Shown piece by piece: positions 1 through 5,710 of a stretch of DNA of 5,710 nucleotides; within the stretch, counting starts at the first letter, position 1, and each line of letters starts with the position of its first letter. This DNA is from Actinomycetota bacterium. GTDB taxonomy: Bacteria; Actinomycetota; Acidimicrobiia; IMCC26256. The DNA lies in the NCBI GenBank assembly GCA_009702955.1, contig WLHA01000098.1, positions 1 to 5,710 of the forward strand, in the 5' to 3' direction. The translations under genes and the position numbers were made by a program. Below the pieces are notes generated by a model that did not search any database, had not been told where the DNA came from, and saw nothing but the letters and a program-made list of their open reading frames with translations.

Positions 1-2
1 CT

Positions 3-1100
3 CCGGAATGGGATTTTGCCTTGAGCGTTTGGTCCGAGGCTCACTCGGGCGGGCACGTCATGTGGCACGGAGCAGACCCTTCCCACCCAGCATTCGCGAC
101 CCCAACCGCAGAGTTGGCTGGCGAGCAGATGCTGCGCATTCACGTTGCCTTAGATCAGGCGGTAGGGAGAGCTATTGCTAATGCGGGGGAGTGCGATGTC
201 TGCGTTTTTTCGCTCCATGGCATGAAGCCAAACTGCTCGGACATACAGACCTCGGTGCTTCTGCCGGAGTTGCTCCACCGCCTCCACTTTAAGAAAGCCG
301 CGTTGCGCATGCCCGGGGGAGAAGAATGGCGCGCGTCAGGGATGCCTGTAGTTGTCCCAGAAGAGAATATGCAGTGGATTGATTTTGTCGCCCGCCACTT
401 CGCTGACAGCGTTTCGCGACGTGCGATGAATTTCGTAAAGCGCGCGTTGCCAATGTCGCTCCTTACGGCGGCTCGCCGCGCAACGGGTCGAACTAGTCAC
501 AAACCTGGGGATCTAGTTGGCGACATACCACCGGAGAGCCCGTTCTCGGCGGCGAAGGAAGGTAAGGGTAAATCTGAGCCTACGTACATGCCGCTTTGGT
601 GGTACCGCCACCGCTGGCCAAGCATGCGTTACTTCGCTATTCCATCTTTTACAGAGGGGCTTGTTCGTATCAACCTGCGCGGGCGCGAACGAGATGGCAT
701 CGTAGACATAGAGGATTACCAACGCACTTGTGAAGAGGTCATTGCCGAGGTAAGAAGCGCAACATCTCCACTGACCGGTAAATCAATCGTTGCTGAATTC
801 TTCATGATGCGCGCGGAGGATCCGTTCGACCCTGCCGGTGCGCCAGCAGATATTTTATTCCGCTGGTCAGACACAACCCAGGCGCTCGATCACCCAACTG
901 CTGGGCTAATCGGCCCTGTGCCGTATCAGCGTGCCGGCGAGCACGATGGAACGGGTTTTGCTCTCTTCAACGGAGACGGAATTGCTCCAGGCGATCTTGG
1001 TACGCGGCCCGGGCTTGACCTAGCGGCGACGATTCAAACGATGCTAGGGCGAGATCCCGTCAACCCGAGTGCGGGCGTCTCGATTCTGGATATGCAGTGA
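3..1100 (+). CDS. Alkaline phosphatase superfamily hydrolase (type I phosphodiesterase-like), 5'-truncated by window edge
   Basis: The last 365 residues of a protein whose frame is open to the left edge. A TTG at 21 could be read as a start but is unlikely, because coding continues upstream and the N-terminal part with the family's nucleophile (Thr/Ser) and first metal site is missing. Counting from the codon at nt 3, features typical of predicted AlkP-superfamily phosphohydrolases are visible: SEAHSGGH with a following Trp (11-21), a buried strand ending in SLHGM (70-74), RINLRGRE (222-229), ADILFRW (282-288) and a late His in GEHDGTG followed by GDGI (about 312-327). These enzymes hydrolyse or transfer phosphate or sulfate esters with two metal ions. 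The SLHGM motif stands where most members have S-D-H-G, so one usual metal ligand is absent. No membrane segment is evident in the visible part. The gene overlaps a glycosyltransferase by 4 bp, suggesting a role in glycan modification or assembly (inference). The substrate is unknown. Confidence 0.8.
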   Translation, partial: PEWDFALSVWSEAHSGGHVMWHGADPSHPAFATPTAELAGEQMLRIHVALDQAVGRAIANAGECDVCVFSLHGMKPNCSDIQTSVLLPELLHRLHFKKAALRMPGGEEWRASGMPVVVPEENMQWIDFVARHFADSVSRRAMNFVKRALPMSLLTAARRATGRTSHKPGDLVGDIPPESPFSAAKEGKGKSEPTYMPLWWYRHRWPSMRYFAIPSFTEGLVRINLRGRERDGIVDIEDYQRTCEEVIAEVRSATSPLTGKSIVAEFFMMRAEDPFDPAGAPADILFRWSDTTQALDHPTAGLIGPVPYQRAGEHDGTGFALFNGDGIAPGDLGTRPGLDLAATIQTMLGRDPVNPSAGVSILDMQ

Positions 1101-2137
1101 GCAGGAGAGTCGTCACCATCTCAATCTCTTCGCATAACTACGGGAGATTCCTCGGCGATGCAATCGATAGCGCGCTCAAACAAGACTACGAACAAGTACA
1201 AGTAATCGTTGTTGATGACGGCAGCACGGATGACTCCGTAGAGATTGCTCGCGCCTACGGAGATCGCATTTTGTTGGTGGCAAAGGAGAACGCGGGGCAG
1301 GGCTCGGTCTTCAATGTCACTATGGATCATGCACTAGGGGACATCATCATGTTCCTCGATGCTGATGATGTGCTTCAGCCCGGGATCGTTAGTCGAGTAG
1401 TAGAGATCTTTGATGCTGACCCGGACGTAGTGAAGGTCCAGTTCAGGCTCGCAGTGCTCAACGCCCAAGGAGAGCCAACGGGAGCGGTGAAGCCTCCGAG
1501 AGATGGACTGCTCGGCAATGGCGACCTCAGGTTAAGGGTTATGCGAACCCGGAACTACGCCTGGACCCCAACGAGTGCGAATGCATTTAGTGCAGAGACG
1601 CTCAAGACGATTCTCCCGATGCCTGCGGAGAAGTATGTGACCGGCGCCGATGCGTACCTCGCAGAGATAATTCCGATCTTTGGTGTAGTTAGATCTATCG
1701 CGGACATTGGGGTGGGGTACCGCATTCACGGAGAGAATGTTTCAATCTCAAATGGTGGCGCGGTTACGGCGCGCTGGGCGCGAAGGCGCCTCGAGAGTAT
1801 TGGGTACTGCCGCTCTCAGGTGCTTAGGTTCGCTCCGATCGCTGGGCTAGATCCTCGCGACTGCACATCACTGGAAGACCTCTACGACCCGGCAGCGATT
1901 ACAGCGCGCTTGGTATCGCTGCGCTTAGATCCAGAGCGCCACCCGATCAAGGGCGATAAAGCCCTTAGGCTCGCGTGGATGGGAGTTAGAAGCCTCAGGA
2001 CTCTCGACGAGGTCCCGTTTAAGTCGCGCGCTAAACGCGCTGCGTGGTTCATTGCAGTTGGGTGCGCCCCTCAGGCTGTGGCAGAGCGTGTTATGGCGGC
2101 TTGGACCCCTGATGGGCCCGCTCACCTAGCGAAATGA
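1097..2137 (+). CDS. Family 2 glycosyltransferase (GT-A fold)
   Basis: A 346-residue protein that likely transfers a sugar from a nucleotide-sugar donor to a glycan or lipid-linked acceptor on the cytoplasmic side of the membrane. The N-terminal GT-A domain is clear: the strand VVTISISSHNYGRFL (5-19), the nucleotide-binding VDDGST (39-44), ENAGQGSVFN (64-73) and the metal-binding DADD (88-91). GAD (183-185) lies where the family usually has its acidic acceptor-site region, and YRIHGEN (208-214) is the common late motif. The last ~110 residues are helical-looking and basic. A hydrophobic stretch near 310-335 (AAWFIAVGCAPQAVAERV) could be a membrane-associating helix, but no full polytopic segment is seen. 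The GTG start overlaps the upstream stop (GTGA) and no good ribosome binding site precedes it, which points to translational coupling. Donor, acceptor and product cannot be deduced. It probably belongs to a cell-surface polysaccharide or glycolipid locus extending left of the window. Confidence 0.9.
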   Translation: MSRRVVTISISSHNYGRFLGDAIDSALKQDYEQVQVIVVDDGSTDDSVEIARAYGDRILLVAKENAGQGSVFNVTMDHALGDIIMFLDADDVLQPGIVSRVVEIFDADPDVVKVQFRLAVLNAQGEPTGAVKPPRDGLLGNGDLRLRVMRTRNYAWTPTSANAFSAETLKTILPMPAEKYVTGADAYLAEIIPIFGVVRSIADIGVGYRIHGENVSISNGGAVTARWARRRLESIGYCRSQVLRFAPIAGLDPRDCTSLEDLYDPAAITARLVSLRLDPERHPIKGDKALRLAWMGVRSLRTLDEVPFKSRAKRAAWFIAVGCAPQAVAERVMAAWTPDGPAHLAK

Positions 2138-2184
2138 GCCCTCCTGCCCTTATCCATGATCGGGTAAGTGTCGCACCGGGCCGG

Positions 2185-2200
2185 TAGAGTCTCCCACCTT
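2185..2200 (+). promoter_or_regulatory. Putative -10 box of a leaderless tig promoter
   Basis: TAGAGT at 2185-2190 fits the TAnnnT pattern of a housekeeping -10 element and ends 10 nt before the tig ATG. Transcription would then begin at about 2197-2201, giving no or almost no leader. No Shine-Dalgarno-like sequence lies before the ATG, as expected for a leaderless mRNA. No convincing -35 hexamer is visible at 16-18 nt upstream. A very similar arrangement precedes the gene at 5645. This is an inference from pattern only. Confidence 0.45.
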
Positions 2201-3601
2201 ATGCAGACCTCACTAGAGCCATTAGAAGGCAACAAGGTTCGACTCCACGTGACCATCCCCGCGGAGGAGTTCGAGAAGTCCATCGATTTGGCTTACAGCC
2301 GTTTCGCTCAGCAGATGCGCATACCGGGCTTCAGGCCAGGTAAGGCGCCGCGCAGGATTATTGAGCAGAGCATCCCAGTATCCGAGGCGCGTGCACAGGC
2401 CCTTAAGGACTCGCTCGCCGATTACTACGTTGACGCGGTTGGAGAGCATGTAATTGATGTAATTGCTGCCCCTACGATCGACATCACATCGGGTGAGGAA
2501 TCTGGCGACATCGTCTTCACCGCAGAGGTCGAGGTTCGCCCTGAGGTGCGCCTAACCGGCTACGACGAGCTAACCGTTGTGCTTGATATCGAGACTGCAA
2601 CGCCTGAGCGCGTTGAGGACCAGATCGACTCCATGCGCCAGCGCTTCGCAACGCTCGAAGATACCGAAGACGCCCTCACAATTGGTGGGTTCGCTCGTCT
2701 AGATATCGCAGCGACAATCGATGGAGAAGCAGTTCCAGCCCTCAGTGCTCAAGACTTCGTATACGAGGTTGGGTCGGGCATACTCGTCGACGAACTCGAT
2801 GAAGCAGTGCGCGGATCGCGTCCAGGAGCTGAGCTCTCGTTCTCTTCTACCCTCACCGATCGCTTCGGCGACCGAGAAGGCCAGGTTGCTCTCTTCACTG
2901 GCTCCGTCAAGTCAGCCCAGGTGAAGGTTCTGCCCGAGCTGACAGACGAATGGGTCGATGAAAACACTGAGTCTGCGACTGTCGAGGCACTCCGCACTGA
3001 CATGGCGCTCCGTATCGATTTGGTAGCGAAGATGCAGGCACAGATGTCGCTGCGGGATCGCGTCCTTGAAGAGCTCGTGAGCATCGTGCCGATTGAGGCA
3101 CCGCTTCCTTTGGTCGAGCGTGAGATGGAGCGTCGCCTCCACGACCTCGCACACCGACTCGAGCAGCAGGGGATGACAATCCCGATGTATCTCGAGGCAA
3201 TTGGTCAGAGCCAAGATATTTTTGTGGCCGAGGTTCGAGAGGGATCAACTAAAGCAGTACTTGTCGATCTAGGTCTTAGGTCCATCATCGCCGCCGAGGA
3301 GTTTGAGGCCAGCGATGAGGAGTTCGAGGCTGAGTTAGAGCGCATCCTCGAGCAGGTCAAGGGCTCTCCCAAGAAAGCTCGTCGTCAACTGGAGCAGCAG
3401 GGCGTCTTCGAGGCGGTACGCTTTGACATCGAGCGAGGGAAGGCACTGCAGTTCCTTGTCGATAATGCGAAGGTCGTTGATGCAGCGGGGAATACCGTTG
3501 ACCTCAGCATGCCGGAGCCTTCAGAACTAAGTCAGACCGAAATAACAGAAGCGCAAGACACCCCCGAAACAGACACCGAGACCCCCGAGGAGACGGCATG
3601 A
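2201..3601 (+). CDS. tig: Trigger factor, ribosome-associated chaperone
   Basis: A 466-residue cytoplasmic chaperone that docks at the ribosome exit tunnel and shields nascent chains. The N-terminal domain carries the ribosome-binding signature GFRPGKAP (43-50). A FKBP-like peptidyl-prolyl isomerase domain spans about 155-245, ending in VLPELTDEW (243-251), and the helical chaperone domain runs to about 435. The final ~30 residues are an acidic, Thr/Glu/Pro-rich tail. Length is near the family's usual 430-480. The start at 2201 is chosen because MQTSLEPLEG...VTIPAEEF matches the conserved N-terminus. The in-frame GTG at 2168 would add 11 residues unlike the family, with the putative -10 box inside them. 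The isomerase pocket looks eroded: the usual GSGxFIPGFE segment reads GSGILVDELDEAV (191-203), so prolyl isomerase activity may be weak; mycobacterial homologues are similarly divergent from memory. The stop overlaps the clpP start (ATGA), and the C-terminal codons contain the clpP ribosome binding site, so the two genes are tightly coupled. Confidence 0.95.
   Translation: MQTSLEPLEGNKVRLHVTIPAEEFEKSIDLAYSRFAQQMRIPGFRPGKAPRRIIEQSIPVSEARAQALKDSLADYYVDAVGEHVIDVIAAPTIDITSGEESGDIVFTAEVEVRPEVRLTGYDELTVVLDIETATPERVEDQIDSMRQRFATLEDTEDALTIGGFARLDIAATIDGEAVPALSAQDFVYEVGSGILVDELDEAVRGSRPGAELSFSSTLTDRFGDREGQVALFTGSVKSAQVKVLPELTDEWVDENTESATVEALRTDMALRIDLVAKMQAQMSLRDRVLEELVSIVPIEAPLPLVEREMERRLHDLAHRLEQQGMTIPMYLEAIGQSQDIFVAEVREGSTKAVLVDLGLRSIIAAEEFEASDEEFEAELERILEQVKGSPKKARRQLEQQGVFEAVRFDIERGKALQFLVDNAKVVDAAGNTVDLSMPEPSELSQTEITEAQDTPETDTETPEETA
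3587..3593 (+). promoter_or_regulatory. Ribosome binding site for clpP, inside the end of tig
   Basis: GAGGAGA, with core GAGGAG at 3587-3592, lies 5 nt before the ATG at 3598 within the last codons of tig. It supports 3598 as the clpP start over the in-frame ATGs at 3619 and 3625, which have no comparable site at the right distance. Confidence 0.75.
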
Positions 3602-4233
3602 ACGCAGCCGCTAGCAACATGTATATGCCCTACGTAACAGAGGACAGCCCGCGCGGTCGAGAGACCCGTGACATCTTCTCCCGTCTTCTCAAGGATCGCA
3701 TTATCTTCCTTGGGACTCCGATCGACGACACTGTGGCGAACCTTCTCGTGGCGCAGTTGCTCCACCTTGAGTCTGAGGACCCTGACAAAGACATCTCGAT
3801 CTATATCAACTCGCCAGGTGGAGAGATCACAGGGCTATTTGCGATCTACGACACAATGCAGTTCATCAAGTGCGACATCAACACGATCTGTGTTGGTCAG
3901 GCTGCATCTGCTGCCGCTGTCCTCCTCTCCGCAGGTACCCCAGGCAAGCGTTTCGCACTGCCGCACGCTCGAGTCTTGATCCACCAGCCAAATGGTGGCG
4001 CCTCCGGACAGGCCTCTGATATTCAGATTCAGGCTGCAGAGATCATGCGCATGCGTTCACTCCTAGATGAGATTCTTGCTCACCACACTGGGCAGACCAT
4101 CGCCAAGATCTCCTCAGATACAGACCGCGACTTCATCATGAGCGCACCTGAGGCAAAGATCTACGGCATCATCGATGAGGTATTAACCAACCGTGACCTT
4201 GCGGCCATTAGCGTTCCTCCGGGCGTGGGTTGA
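3598..4233 (+). CDS. clpP: ATP-dependent Clp protease proteolytic subunit (ClpP2-like)
   Basis: A 211-residue serine peptidase that forms the barrel-shaped tetradecameric chamber in which substrates unfolded by ClpX (or another Clp ATPase) are cut to short peptides. The catalytic triad is complete: Ser104 in GQAASAA, His129 in IHQP and Asp178 in DTDRD, each 7 residues below the E. coli numbering (111, 136, 185). The SPGG oxyanion-hole segment is at 72-75, and the handle helix region follows RMRSLLDEIL (151-160). A short N-terminal extension of about 10-20 residues could be a processed propeptide. The phrases VGQAASAAAVLLSAGTPGKR and HLESEDPDKDIS resemble mycobacterial ClpP2 more than ClpP1 (recalled, not aligned). 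Only one clpP lies between tig and clpX, whereas mycobacteria and many other actinobacteria have two in tandem. The start overlaps the tig stop by 4 bp and has a strong ribosome binding site. Confidence 0.97.
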   Translation: MNAAASNMYMPYVTEDSPRGRETRDIFSRLLKDRIIFLGTPIDDTVANLLVAQLLHLESEDPDKDISIYINSPGGEITGLFAIYDTMQFIKCDINTICVGQAASAAAVLLSAGTPGKRFALPHARVLIHQPNGGASGQASDIQIQAAEIMRMRSLLDEILAHHTGQTIAKISSDTDRDFIMSAPEAKIYGIIDEVLTNRDLAAISVPPGVG

Positions 4234-4240
4234 TCAACCC
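4227..4240. repeat. 14-bp perfect palindrome across the clpP stop codon
   Basis: GGGTTGATCAACCC reads identically on both strands and contains the clpP stop codon TGA (4231-4233). In RNA it could form a 5-bp stem with a GATC loop, too small and lacking a U-run to be a convincing terminator. As DNA it could be a dyad operator for the clpP-clpX gap, but no known regulator motif was recognised. A perfect 14-bp palindrome is only mildly unlikely by chance in a window of this size. Confidence 0.4.
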
Positions 4241-4275
4241 CTTGCTAGAGATGAACGTGTCCGTGCAGTTATCGG

Positions 4276-4283
4276 GGTGGAGG
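4276..4283 (+). promoter_or_regulatory. Ribosome binding site for clpX
   Basis: GGTGGAGG, with core GGAGG at 4279-4283, ends 4 nt before the clpX ATG. It is a strong site at a slightly short distance, and fixes the start at 4288 together with the conserved N-terminal zinc-finger domain. No clear separate promoter was seen in the 54-nt gap after clpP. Confidence 0.75.
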
Positions 4284-4287
4284 CATC

Positions 4288-5538
4288 ATGGCTAAGTTCG
4301 GTGAAGGTGGCGAACTGCTGAAGTGCTCTTTCTGCGGAAAGAGTCAGAAGCAGGTCAAGAAACTTATCGCGGGCCCTGGCGTCTACATCTGTGACGAGTG
4401 CATAGACCTCTGCAACGAGATCATTGAGGAAGAGTTAGCCCAGAATACTGAGGTTCGCTTCGATGATCTCCCAAAGCCACGCGAGATTCTTGATTACTTA
4501 GATGGTTATGTAATTGGGCAAGAGCAGGCCAAGAAGACGCTCTCTGTTGCTGTCTACAACCACTACAAGCGCGTTCAGGCTGGTTCATTCGGCGACCCTG
4601 ATGTTGAGCTTCAGAAGTCAAACATCATGCTCGTCGGGCCTACTGGTTGTGGGAAGACGCTCCTCGCTCAGACGCTTGCACGCCTCCTAAAGGTTCCATT
4701 TGCAATCGCAGATGCAACTGCTCTCACCGAGGCTGGGTACGTCGGCGAGGATGTCGAGAACATCCTTCTAAAGCTCATTCAGGCGGCTGACTACGACGTA
4801 AAGAAGGCCGAGACGGGGATCATCTACATCGACGAGATCGACAAGATCGCGCGAAAAGCAGAGAACCCATCAATCACTCGCGACGTATCCGGCGAGGGTG
4901 TGCAGCAGGCGCTACTCAAGATTCTTGAGGGCACTACCGCATCCGTACCTCCGCAGGGTGGGCGTAAGCACCCACACCAAGAGTTCATTCAGATCGATAC
5001 AACCAACATCCTCTTCATCTGCGGTGGCGCATTTGCCGGCATCGACAAGATCGTTGAAGCCCGCATGGGTAACCGCGGTGTTGGGTTCCGCTCTGAGGTA
5101 AGCAGCGTTAATACCGTTGAGAATGCTGCTGCGCGAATTCTCCCAGAGGATCTACTCAAATTTGGTTTGATCCCTGAGTTCATTGGTCGACTCCCTGTAC
5201 TCGCAGCGGTTGAGAGCCTCGATAAGGATGCGCTAATTCGTATTCTCGTAGAGCCAAAGAACGCGCTTCTACGTCAGTTCAAGAAGTTCTTCCACTTCGA
5301 CGGCGTGGAGCTCGTGCTCACCGACGATGCTTTGGATGCTGTGGCCGATATGGCGCTTATCCGAGGTACCGGAGCGCGCGGACTTCGTGCGATTCTCGAA
5401 GAGTGCCTGCTTGATGTCATGTACGAACTGCCGTCACGCTCGGATGTAACTCAGTGTGTTGTCGATGCAGGCGTTGTGAAGCAGCAGATTGCCCCAACTC
5501 TCATCACTGGACCTCAAGGCGAGCGCCGCAGCGCCTAA
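4288..5538 (+). CDS. clpX: ATP-dependent Clp protease ATP-binding subunit ClpX
   Basis: A 416-residue AAA+ unfoldase that forms hexamers, pulls tagged or misfolded proteins through its pore and feeds them to ClpP. The N-terminal zinc-binding domain has Cys13, Cys16, Cys35 and Cys38. The AAA+ module shows Walker A GPTGCGKT (117-124), the pore-1 loop GYVGED (150-155), Walker B IIYIDEIDK (178-186), the RKH pore loop (226-228), an arginine finger in IPEFIGR (Arg301) and sensor 2 in GTGARGLR (360-367, Arg364). The ClpP-docking loop, usually IGF or LGF, reads VGF (265-267) in MGNRGVGF, a conservative change expected to keep docking in the hydrophobic clefts of ClpP. Length is typical for the family. 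The gene sits directly after clpP, consistent with a dedicated ClpXP pair and co-transcription from the tig promoter. Downstream there is a hairpin/repeat cluster that may end the transcript. All residues needed for activity are present. Confidence 0.98.
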   Translation: MAKFGEGGELLKCSFCGKSQKQVKKLIAGPGVYICDECIDLCNEIIEEELAQNTEVRFDDLPKPREILDYLDGYVIGQEQAKKTLSVAVYNHYKRVQAGSFGDPDVELQKSNIMLVGPTGCGKTLLAQTLARLLKVPFAIADATALTEAGYVGEDVENILLKLIQAADYDVKKAETGIIYIDEIDKIARKAENPSITRDVSGEGVQQALLKILEGTTASVPPQGGRKHPHQEFIQIDTTNILFICGGAFAGIDKIVEARMGNRGVGFRSEVSSVNTVENAAARILPEDLLKFGLIPEFIGRLPVLAAVESLDKDALIRILVEPKNALLRQFKKFFHFDGVELVLTDDALDAVADMALIRGTGARGLRAILEECLLDVMYELPSRSDVTQCVVDAGVVKQQIAPTLITGPQGERRSA

Positions 5539-5546
5539 GTGGTTAT

Positions 5547-5573
5547 AGCAAGCCTCTCCATTTAGAGGCTGCT
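5547..5573 (+). terminator. Hairpin after clpX, possible terminator
   Basis: AGCCTCT (5551-5557) and AGAGGCT (5564-5570) form a perfect 7-bp stem with a 6-nt loop CCATTT. Three further pairs, AGC (5547-5549) with GCT (5571-5573), extend it past a one-base bulge. It begins 8 nt after the clpX stop. There is no continuous T-run directly after the stem, only short ATTT stretches at 5576-5579 and 5594-5598, so it is not a textbook intrinsic terminator. Its location between clpX and the putative valS promoter still makes transcript ending or 3'-end protection the most likely role. Confidence 0.5.
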
Positions 5574-5600
5574 CCATTTAGAGGTAAGTCTCCATTTTGG
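5556..5600 (+). repeat. Short tandem repeat, two exact and one decayed copy
   Basis: CTCCATTTAGAGG occurs exactly at 5556-5568 and 5572-5584, and a third related copy CTCCATTTTGG lies at 5590-5600, giving a period of 16-18 bp. Each full unit is itself a small inverted repeat (CTC...GAG). The AGAGG of either full copy could pair with the first CCTCT (5553-5557), allowing alternative hairpins. It may have arisen by local duplication of the hairpin arm. The block fills much of the 106-nt clpX-valS spacer. Confidence 0.7.
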
Positions 5601-5630
5601 CCGGAAGCCGATTCTGAGCGCATAGGTCCG

Positions 5631-5644
5631 TAGACTCACTCCCC
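5631..5644 (+). promoter_or_regulatory. Putative -10 box of a leaderless valS promoter
   Basis: TAGACT at 5631-5636 fits TAnnnT and ends 8 nt before the ATG at 5645, so transcription would start at or very near the start codon. No ribosome binding site precedes the ATG and no clear -35 element is visible. The sequence CCGTAGACTCACTCCCC-ATG closely parallels the tig upstream region, CGGTAGAGTCTCCCACCTT-ATG. Confidence 0.45.
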
Positions 5645-5710
5645 ATGCCGATCCCTGAGAAGCCAAGCGTTGAAGGTCTAGAGAAGCGCTGGTCTGAGGT
5701 GTGGGAGTCC
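5645..5710 (+). CDS. valS: Probable valyl-tRNA synthetase, N-terminal fragment cut by window edge
   Basis: Twenty-two codons from an ATG to the window end, with no stop. The peptide, which opens MPIPEKPSVEGLEKRWSEVW, matches the N-terminal pattern of class I valyl-tRNA synthetases of some actinobacteria, where a short PEKPSxxGLExxW segment precedes the catalytic domain. The catalytic HIGH and KMSKS motifs lie outside the window, so the call depends on this short match and on the recalled tendency for valS to follow clpX in related genomes. The enzyme would attach valine to tRNA-Val in the cytoplasm. It appears to have its own leaderless promoter, separated from clpX by the hairpin/repeat block. 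A different protein with a similar N-terminus cannot be fully excluded. Confidence 0.65.
   Translation, partial: MPIPEKPSVEGLEKRWSEVWES

Noticed and set aside
21..23. TTG at 21 as the start of the AlkP-like gene
   Set aside because: The frame is open to the left edge, the upstream residues PEWDFA fit the family, and the N-terminal catalytic region is missing, so the gene begins outside the window.
1536..1550. GGGTT-ATGCG-AACCC hairpin inside the glycosyltransferase gene
   Set aside because: A 5-bp stem within coding sequence is expected by chance.
2114..2140. GCTCA...TGAGC inverted repeat at the end of the glycosyltransferase gene as a terminator
   Set aside because: It has only a 5-bp stem with a 10-nt loop and no T-run, too weak to call.
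2168..2200. GTG at 2168 as the trigger factor start
   Set aside because: It would add 11 residues not typical of the family, lacks a ribosome binding site, and the putative -10 box would lie within it. The ATG at 2201 matches the conserved N-terminus.
2749..3248. Two overlapping reverse-strand open frames of 111 and 113 codons within tig
   Set aside because: They lie entirely inside a strongly conserved gene, have low-complexity Ser/Arg-rich translations and no recognisable domain, so they are shadow frames.
1..5710. A new defence, mobile or CRISPR-type system
   Set aside because: All long open frames are accounted for by known families, and no transposase, integrase, repeat-spacer array, attachment site or unexplained large gap is present.

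Overview
The window looks like a chromosomal housekeeping region of an actinobacterium. By eye it is moderately GC-rich with ordinary codon use. The lineage inference rests on three things: the gene order tig-clpP-clpX followed by the start of a probable valS; a ClpP that resembles the mycobacterial ClpP2 type from memory; and two first-in-operon genes that lack a Shine-Dalgarno sequence and instead have a TAnnnT box 8-10 nt before the ATG, which suggests leaderless transcripts. A class such as Acidimicrobiia is possible, but the sequence alone does not settle it.

Layout, all on the + strand. Positions 3-1100 hold the 3' part of an alkaline-phosphatase-superfamily hydrolase (type I phosphodiesterase-like), cut by the left edge. 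It overlaps by 4 bp a family 2 glycosyltransferase (1097-2137), so the two are probably co-translated and form the end of a glycan or cell-surface locus. A 63-nt gap with no clear terminator leads to tig (trigger factor, best start 2201), which overlaps clpP by 4 bp (3598-4233). After 54 nt comes clpX (4288-5538). A 106-nt spacer follows, with a perfect hairpin embedded in short tandem repeats. The window ends 22 codons into a probable valyl-tRNA synthetase gene (ATG at 5645).

The central three genes form a protein quality-control operon. Trigger factor receives nascent chains at the ribosome, ClpX unfolds tagged or misfolded substrates, and ClpP degrades them. The catalytic residues of ClpP and ClpX are all present. 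No RNA genes, CRISPR arrays, insertion sequences or evidence of a new defence-type system were seen. The points worth a second look are modest: a changed metal-ligand motif in the AlkP protein, a single ClpP2-like clpP where many actinobacteria have a tandem pair, a trigger factor with an eroded peptidyl-prolyl isomerase pocket, the paired leaderless promoters, and the repeat/hairpin cluster after clpX.
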